Source of the DNA: Nipponacmea schrenckii
Taxonomy: Eukaryota > Mollusca > Gastropoda > Lottiidae
DNA length: 64,000 nt
NCBI GenBank assembly: GCA_030562195.1
Contig: JAUJPP010000005.1
Span: forward strand, 41,589,106 to 41,653,105
Direction of reading: 5' to 3'
Each line of letters starts with the position of its first letter. Within the stretch, counting starts at the first letter, position 1. Below the pieces are notes generated by a model, which worked only from the letters and a program-made list of their open reading frames with translations, was not told the origin of the DNA and searched no databases. The position numbers and the translations under genes were made by a program. Of this stretch, positions 58,024 through 64,000 are shown piece by piece.

Positions 58024-59128
58024 GATGAAATTAGTAATACTATAGTGTTATTTAGAAAATATTGAAGATTTCGAGGGGGCGAGACACTCTGATAGATTTA
58101 TAAAACTTACAGTGCAATCAACAACATCTGTGGGTTTTACATTGAAGTGGGTTGATAATGGATCCGATCGTGTTGGCATTAATATATTTTTATCTATACT
58201 TCGTGATGATTAAAACTGTGTAAAATAAATATGTTTACTGGAAATTCCGAGCCTTAAATAGAAAACATTTAGAATGTCAGTCTGGGTCTTAACAATTGAT
58301 CATCTGTTGGAGAGAACTAAGAGAGGCAAGGGTGGTAAGAAATAAAGGATGTTGACAAACCCGTTTCCAACGTACATAGATACTTTTCCCACCAACGTAT
58401 GTGTGAATTCTCAGGAAGACTACATTATAGCAACAGGAAAATAGAACTGGATTGGAGTTCAACTTTAAAATAAGTTTAGCTTACTACATATCCGCTTCAG
58501 CTAGGACATGTTCTACAATAAGGTAACAGTTGGGGAGGACAATTGCATCATCCAAATCTTACGTTACGCGTTTAGAAATCGATATCTGACATCGAGATCT
58601 TATTAGCGTGTAGCATACAATACCTAGGTTTATTGTCCAATGCCAATGAACATGTTTGATTCTGAAGCTTCTATCACCAAGTCCCCCAAATTTCAGACAA
58701 AGAAAGAAGCCTCCTAAATTTTTACTGCATATTTTTTAATTGACTGAGTCTACATTAGCCGTTTTTAACTCCACATCCGTTTTGTGCAGTATAACATTGA
58801 AAGTATAGCATCTGGCAAAGAGATTGCATTTATTTTTTAATCGAGATTATAGTTGCAGCTTATTTATTAACGGATAATATTTACATATATATATTTCATA
58901 TTTTTTTTAACGGACAGAAACTCATTTCAATTCATTTTTCTTTTCTTTACATATACATTTCATATAGTAGTATCAGAGTTACATACTCAGAATATATATT
59001 TTTTACATTTTGAGACGGATAGACGACGACTGTAAAACCACTGCATAGTTGTTCTCAGGAGCTGGATTAAGCTGCAAAGGGCCTTTTCATTAGGATCTGC
59101 GCGATTCGTAGAGGGATTAGTGAGATAA
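58024..59128. other. Non-coding region
   Basis: Nothing recognised on either strand. Confidence 0.4.
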
Positions 59129-59265
59129 CAAACTGAAAAGTAGGTATACCTCAAGACGCTTAATGAGAAAACTGTAGTTGTTGGTTGACCAATAAACACC
59201 TACAGTTCTCTCAACAAGAGGCTGTCTTATTGGTTAGAGGGATAGTCCTACCTACTTTTCAGTTT
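59129..59265. mobile_element. Short MITE-like element
   Basis: Ends share AAACTGAAAAGTAGGTA in inverted orientation (59130-59146 and about 59249-59265). 137 bp, no coding. An inner AATAAGACAGCC/TTGGTTGACCAATAA region is also partly self-complementary. Confidence 0.65.
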
Positions 59266-59572
59266 TTCAATTTTTACATTATTGATAAATACACTATATT
59301 TACAATTATAATTATCTTTAATCTATCATAATAAGAAAGATTTATGGGTTTAGAAAAAATATGATAAGAAAAGAATGATAATTAATACTAGTAAAGAATG
59401 TAAATTAATATGGTAATATTATCAGGATCATATATTCTACCTTTTTAGATTTTTGTTTCCGTATTAAAATTCAGTGGAGTGGTGGATATACTAAATATAT
59501 TTGTAGCCAATCAGTGATTTTTATCAAATTGTGGGTGGGCTTGATTGTTAAAAAAACGACTAGAAACTGTAG

Positions 59573-60762
59573 AAATGGGTTTCTATAGCACAGCAGTTAG
59601 AGTGTTGGTTCTATAGCACAGCGGTTAGAGTGTTGGTTCTATAGCACAGCGGTTAGAGTGTTGGTTCTATAGCACAGCGGTTAGAGTGTTGGTTCTATAG
59701 CACAGCGTTAGAGTGTTGGTTCTATAGCACAGCGGTTAGAGTGTTGGTTCTATAGCACAGCAGGGTTTGAGTGTTGGTTCTATAGCACAGCGTTAGAGTG
59801 TTGGTTCTATAGCACAGCAGGGTTTGAGTGTTGGTTCTATAGCACAGCAGTTAGAGTGTTGGTTCTATAGCACAGCAGTTAGAGTGTTGGTTCTATAGCA
59901 CAGCAGTTAGAGTGTTGGTTCTATAGCACAGCAGTTAGAGCGTTGGTTCTATAGCACAGCAGTTAGAGTGTTGGTTCTATAGCACAGCAGTTAGAGTGTT
60001 GGTTCTATAGCACAGCAGTTAGAGTGTTGGTTCTATAGCACAGCAGTTAGAGTGTTGGTTCTATAGCACAGCAGTTAGAGTGTTGGTTCTATAGCACAGC
60101 AGTTAGAGTGTTGGTTCTATAGTACAGCAGTTAGAGTGTTGGTTCAATAGCACAGCAGTTAGAGTGTTGGTTCTATAGTACAGTCAGTTAGAGTGTTGGT
60201 TCTATAGCACAGCGGTTAGAGCGTTGGTTCTATAACACAGCGGTTAGAGTGTTGGTTCTATAGCACAGCGGTTATAGTGTTGGTTCTATAGCACAGTGGT
60301 TAGAGTGTTGGTTCTATAGCACAGTCAGTTAGAGTGTTGGTTCTATAGCACAGCGGTTAGAGCGTTGGTTCTATAGCACAGCGGTTAGAGTGTTGATTCT
60401 ATAGCACAGTCAGTTAGAGTGTTGGTTCTATAGCACAGCGGTTAGAGTGTTGGTTCTATAGCACAGCGGTTAGAGTGTTGGTTCTATAGCACAGCGGTTA
60501 TAGTGTTGGTTCTATAGCACAGCGGTTAGAGTGTTGGTTCTATAGCACAGTGGTTAGAGTGTTGGTTCTATAGCACAGCGGTTAGAGCGTTGGTTCTATA
60601 GCACAGCGGTTAGAGCGTTGATTCTATAGCACAGCGGTTAGAGCGTTGGTTCTATAGCACAGCGGTTAGAGCGTTGTTCTATAGCACAGCAGTTAGAGTG
60701 TTGGTTCTATAGCACAGCGGTTAGAGTGTTGATTCTATAGCACAGCGGTTAGAGTGTTGGTT
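59573..60762. repeat. 28-bp minisatellite (~42 copies) of the SINE head
   Basis: Unit TTCTATAGCACAGCGGTTAG then AGTGTTGG. Variants: CAGTTAG for CGGTTAG, TAGTACAGTCAG, CAGGGTTTGAG, AGCGTTGG. Variants are clustered (a CAGTTAG block at 59840-60180, CGGTTAG blocks on either side), indicating growth by local unequal exchange or slippage. Confidence 0.97.
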
Positions 60763-61010
60763 CTTAACGTCATGACGTCATTTGCTTTGATACGTTGAAA
60801 ATGTCGGACGTGAGTTCTAATCTCGATCGGTGTGTGAAAGTCCGATGACCTTGAATAAGTCATAATTCCAGTCCACCCAGCTGTAAATGGGTACGGATAA
60901 TCCAGGAAAGATCAATTCCAAGAGGTTTGGCCAAAGGCCAGCTGTTAGAAAGGATCCCTGTCACGGACTTGTGAACCTAAATTGTTATCCTTGTAAAATA
61001 TAGCTTAGTT
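59573..61010 (+). mobile_element. tRNA-derived SINE with expanded A-box head
   Basis: About 42 copies of a 28-bp unit holding TAGCACAGCGGTTAGAG (59573-60762) lead into a single SINE body. The unit fits the RNA polymerase III A box (TRGCNNAGYNGG) of a tRNA head. After the last unit, GAGTTCTAATCTC at 60812-60824 fits a B box at normal distance. Next comes GTCCACCCAGCTGTAAATGG at 60871, similar to a central block I associate with molluscan SINEs, and a weak tail. So a tRNA-type SINE has had its first ~28 bases tandemly multiplied. Confidence 0.78.
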
Positions 61011-63240
61011 GTTTCTTTCTTTTTGTTTTTTATTTTTAAACTAATGTCAATAAAAGGCCTAAATGTAACAAGGAAATATACTGTTATATTTGTTACACAA
61101 AAAAAGATTAGATGATTCAATGGCATAATATCCTCGTGTCGTGATTCAGCCATGACTTTCTCCGTATGATTTGCGTGGCCATATCAATTTATTTTCTAAT
61201 TGGAACGTCAATTTAAACTTCCTGAAGCTATTACATGGATTTTGCCAAAATTTGGTCGAGATAATTGGCAAACCTTTTAACGATATAGACACAAAGCTAT
61301 ATATTCAGGCCTAATGAATATTAATAAAAGGCAGATAGTTTGGAAAATATGTCCGACTCAGGTGCCTTAAAAATGCCTTATAGAGATATGAATAATGGAG
61401 ACAAATGACATGAGATTAGCCTTTTTCAATTAACATCGAAAAACGAATGAGAGGGATACATCAACTTATATAATAGCCGACGTTCTGAGATCCTATCTAA
61501 CACTAGGTATCTAGCCAAACCTCTTTGACTTTCTAACCAACGAGTTTATGCAGTTGTTAATCATAAACAGGATTTACAAACCAGTCATTGGCAGTGTTAT
61601 GACCTTAAAAGGAGTGGGGGATCTGATTCAGATAGCTTTGAGATAAAACAATCATTTATTAGTATTAGGTAACATGACGTTAATTCCTTAATGACGTAAT
61701 CGACCTTAATGACTTACTGAGTTATAGGATGCATTCGAACTTACTCACTGGGTGATCAAGTTCTCATCGGGTCATTTTGACTGTATCAAGATTTAACGTA
61801 GCATTGCTTGCAGTCTTATTATTGATTGTATTCTAGAGGATGGTTCTCTTAGCTCTGGTTTATAATACCATCCAACTTTATGTAATCTTCTCATGGTTAC
61901 CACTCTGCGTTATATTCCGGAGAGTGGTCCACTGTTGTATTATTGTCTGTTTATAGAAACACTAGACATCACTTAGCTCTGCGTTATATTCTACAGGTAG
62001 TCATAGTTTAATAGTCTGGTTTTCCCAGTCTGATATTAGCTTGTCGTGTATTAAGATTAATGAGGTTCCTATTACTGATAAGGTTAATTAATAAATGTTT
62101 ACTAGAGTACACAGAGTTCAAGCCGTGGTGGTCGGCGCCGGTCGGTAGTAGCCGGCACTCAGCTTAAGCGATCGGCACTGACATGAAAATTACAGTTCAC
62201 CGACCGGCACAAAAGGTGTGTAAAATCATTGATACTCACCTTCTTCCAGCTTCAACCCTGAAACTACATGTAATGATCGAGGGGTAAGGAGTTAAAAGTT
62301 CGAAATTTTGGCCCGTATCACCAAATAAAATTAAGCCTATTTTTTTCTGTTAAACGTAATTTTAATTTTTTTTTTATTTTTGTACACACCACATAGAAAA
62401 TTATATTTAATGCTAAACTTACAGACTAACTGTAACTAATGATTCTATTTTTAACAAGATAAATATTGTTGGAATTTTGGAAAACTTTTGATATTTTGTA
62501 ATTTTAGTTTTAAGGAAGAGAATGTTTAGTTTCAAATTTCATTTTTTATTCTGAACTTATTCACTCGTGAATTATAAATCCGAATAATTTTATCGCCTAA
62601 CAACGGAACAGAAGCTGGGCGGAACCCAAAATCCACCCACAGACACACAACTCACACACTCACACACACCCTTAATAAAGCTAATCATGATAAGGGCGGT
62701 GTTCAACAAGACAAATTTAGGCGTGGTGTAATTAATAAACACGATATCTGAAGGGATACTTTCTACTAATTATAACACATTAAAGACGGCAAGATACATG
62801 GAACAATTTGTCCGAATATCTCTTTATTTCTATACGTGCGTAATCTAACACGTCCTTTACCACAGTTACGTTCTAATGACGTTATTTGAATAAAACCAAA
62901 CAAACAAATTCACCTTTTTTTGTTGTTGAGATATTTGAAACAACAAAACAAAACTTCCCGTGAGAACTTTCCTATTTGAATAATTATGATTGATTTGATA
63001 TTTCATGAAAATTTCCAATTCCCTAGGTTTTGATGAGGCAATAATGAACTGTTCGACTATGAACTATGTATTTTTAAACAAATTGTACGTGGAGTATTTT
63101 ATATTTATTTTGTGGTCATGTGCTTGATCGCCGGAACATAGATCTGTCCATCTGATACACATGTACTTGTGTATTTTTAGTTTTTTAGACGAATTGTATA
63201 TTGAGATATTATGTATTTTCGATTTTTTTCTTTTTGTCTT
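61011..63240. other. Non-coding region
   Basis: No gene recognised. A CA-rich stretch lies near 62640-62670, and a GC-richer patch with repeated CCGGC/GTCGG occurs at 62110-62210. No exon signals were found. Confidence 0.4.
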
Positions 63241-63332
63241 TTTTTTTTTTTTTTTTTTTCCTTGTGTATTGGGCCTAATTCTGACCCATGTAAAATAAAG
63301 AGTTTATTATTATTATTATTATTATTATGAAT
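63241..63332 (+). mobile_element. Possible LINE/SINE 3' tail
   Basis: A poly-T tract, then ACCCATGTAAAATAAAGAGT and an ATT microsatellite (63302-63330). AATAAA followed by a short tandem repeat is the usual end of many non-LTR elements. No coding part is attached. Confidence 0.45.
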
Positions 63333-64000
63333 ATATACCATGTGATCATTATTTACGTGCAGCATCGAACGCCAATTTAATATAATTATAATGATGATTC
63401 TGAACTCCAAACCAATTAAATATGATTATAAAGTGACATAGCTTAAATTATAGAATGTTATATTTTATACAACAGAACAAAACTATAACTATATTAAGGA
63501 TTTGTTTTTTACCGAAATATAACCAAAAGTAGAAAACTGAGGGTTTTACGCCATAGAAGACTAAACTACACTGACAACAGTGTTTCGGTCTTGGCCAATA
63601 TGTTGGCGAGATGTAAATGATGTTGGCGAGTTTTATCCAATCACAGATGGTTAAGAAATCAAATGATCTATTTATCCTGAGTCCACGTGCATGATGTAAA
63701 CAAAAAATGATAGCCATCATCAAAGAAACAAATTGTAATTATCAAGATTCTTCAAATAATGGCAGAGGCATTTACAATGCAAAGCCTCGAATTCTTCATT
63801 TTTATGCATTTTGTTAAAAAACATTCGACGTTTCGACAAACTGTTGTGTTTACAGGACCCAATTTGCGTTACCCAGATGTTTCAGCAACATATTGTTAGC
63901 GTAGACGCTACTTTAATCGCTTTAGGTTTAAAAAAAAACTAATATCCGACACGTGTAACATAATAAATATGAAATATATAAACGGATTTCCCGGTACCTG
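63333..64000. other. Non-coding end of window
   Basis: No gene recognised. The minus open stretch at 63448-63723 has no recognisable features. Confidence 0.35.

Noticed and set aside
59573..60762. CRISPR-like array (28-bp repeats)
   Set aside because: Units are contiguous with no unique spacers, in a eukaryotic genome, and continuous with a SINE body.
59590..60820. True tRNA gene
   Set aside because: The A-box and B-box-like motifs are there, but the sequence between and after them does not fold into a cloverleaf with paired acceptor arms.

Overview
The window is AT-rich eukaryotic (metazoan) nuclear DNA. It has spliced genes with GT-AG introns, two animal gene models, and dense repeats of Penelope, LINE, PIF/Harbinger, Tc1/mariner-like, hAT, tRNA-SINE and MITE types. 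The mix of a family-10 glycoside hydrolase, an L1CAM/neuroglian-type adhesion gene and a SINE with a mollusc-like central block suggests a marine mollusc, possibly a grazing gastropod. That placement is inference. No bacterial operon, CRISPR array or rRNA/tRNA gene was seen.

Layout. 0.7-2.3 kb: a decayed Penelope-like element split by a CR1-like LINE fragment. 4.7-9.4 kb: a 20-bp minisatellite, then a non-coding unit of about 2 kb tandemly duplicated. 11.0-12.3 kb: a LINE remnant. 13.1-17.5 kb (minus strand): nine coding exons of an L1CAM/neuroglian-family gene (signal peptide plus Ig1-Ig4), with a hAT-like MITE in one intron and a one-base frame break in exon 7. 19.5-26.3 kb: a PIF/Harbinger transposon with a TTA target duplication and both its genes (broken transposase on plus, MADF/Myb-like partner on minus). 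It contains a Tc1/mariner-like element, which contains a minus-strand LINE. 26.3-33.8 kb: a 3.9-kb tandem duplication carrying LINE 3' ends, an SGNH-hydrolase-like fragment and a perfect 46-bp inverted repeat, ending at a 500-N assembly gap. 34.3-35.3 kb: a 32-bp minisatellite free of stop codons. 35.35-41.09 kb: five tandem copies of a unit of about 1.15 kb packed with nuclear-receptor, ETS and YY1-type motifs. 42.7-54.0 kb (plus): a GH10 endo-1,4-beta-xylanase-type gene whose three middle exons are duplicated in tandem (3.7-kb offset) and whose introns are full of minisatellites. 54-64 kb: mostly non-coding, with MITEs and a tRNA-derived SINE preceded by about 42 tandem copies of its own A-box head.

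Gene content is therefore small: one adhesion-molecule gene (5' part) and one secreted-type glycosidase (3' part, with a duplicated middle). All other coding signal comes from mobile elements. Several duplicated segments (the first GH10 copy, satellite unit 5, the 54-kb repeat) show scattered one-base losses against their partner. This looks like unpolished long-read consensus or collapsed haplotypes, so frame breaks in this window should be read with caution.
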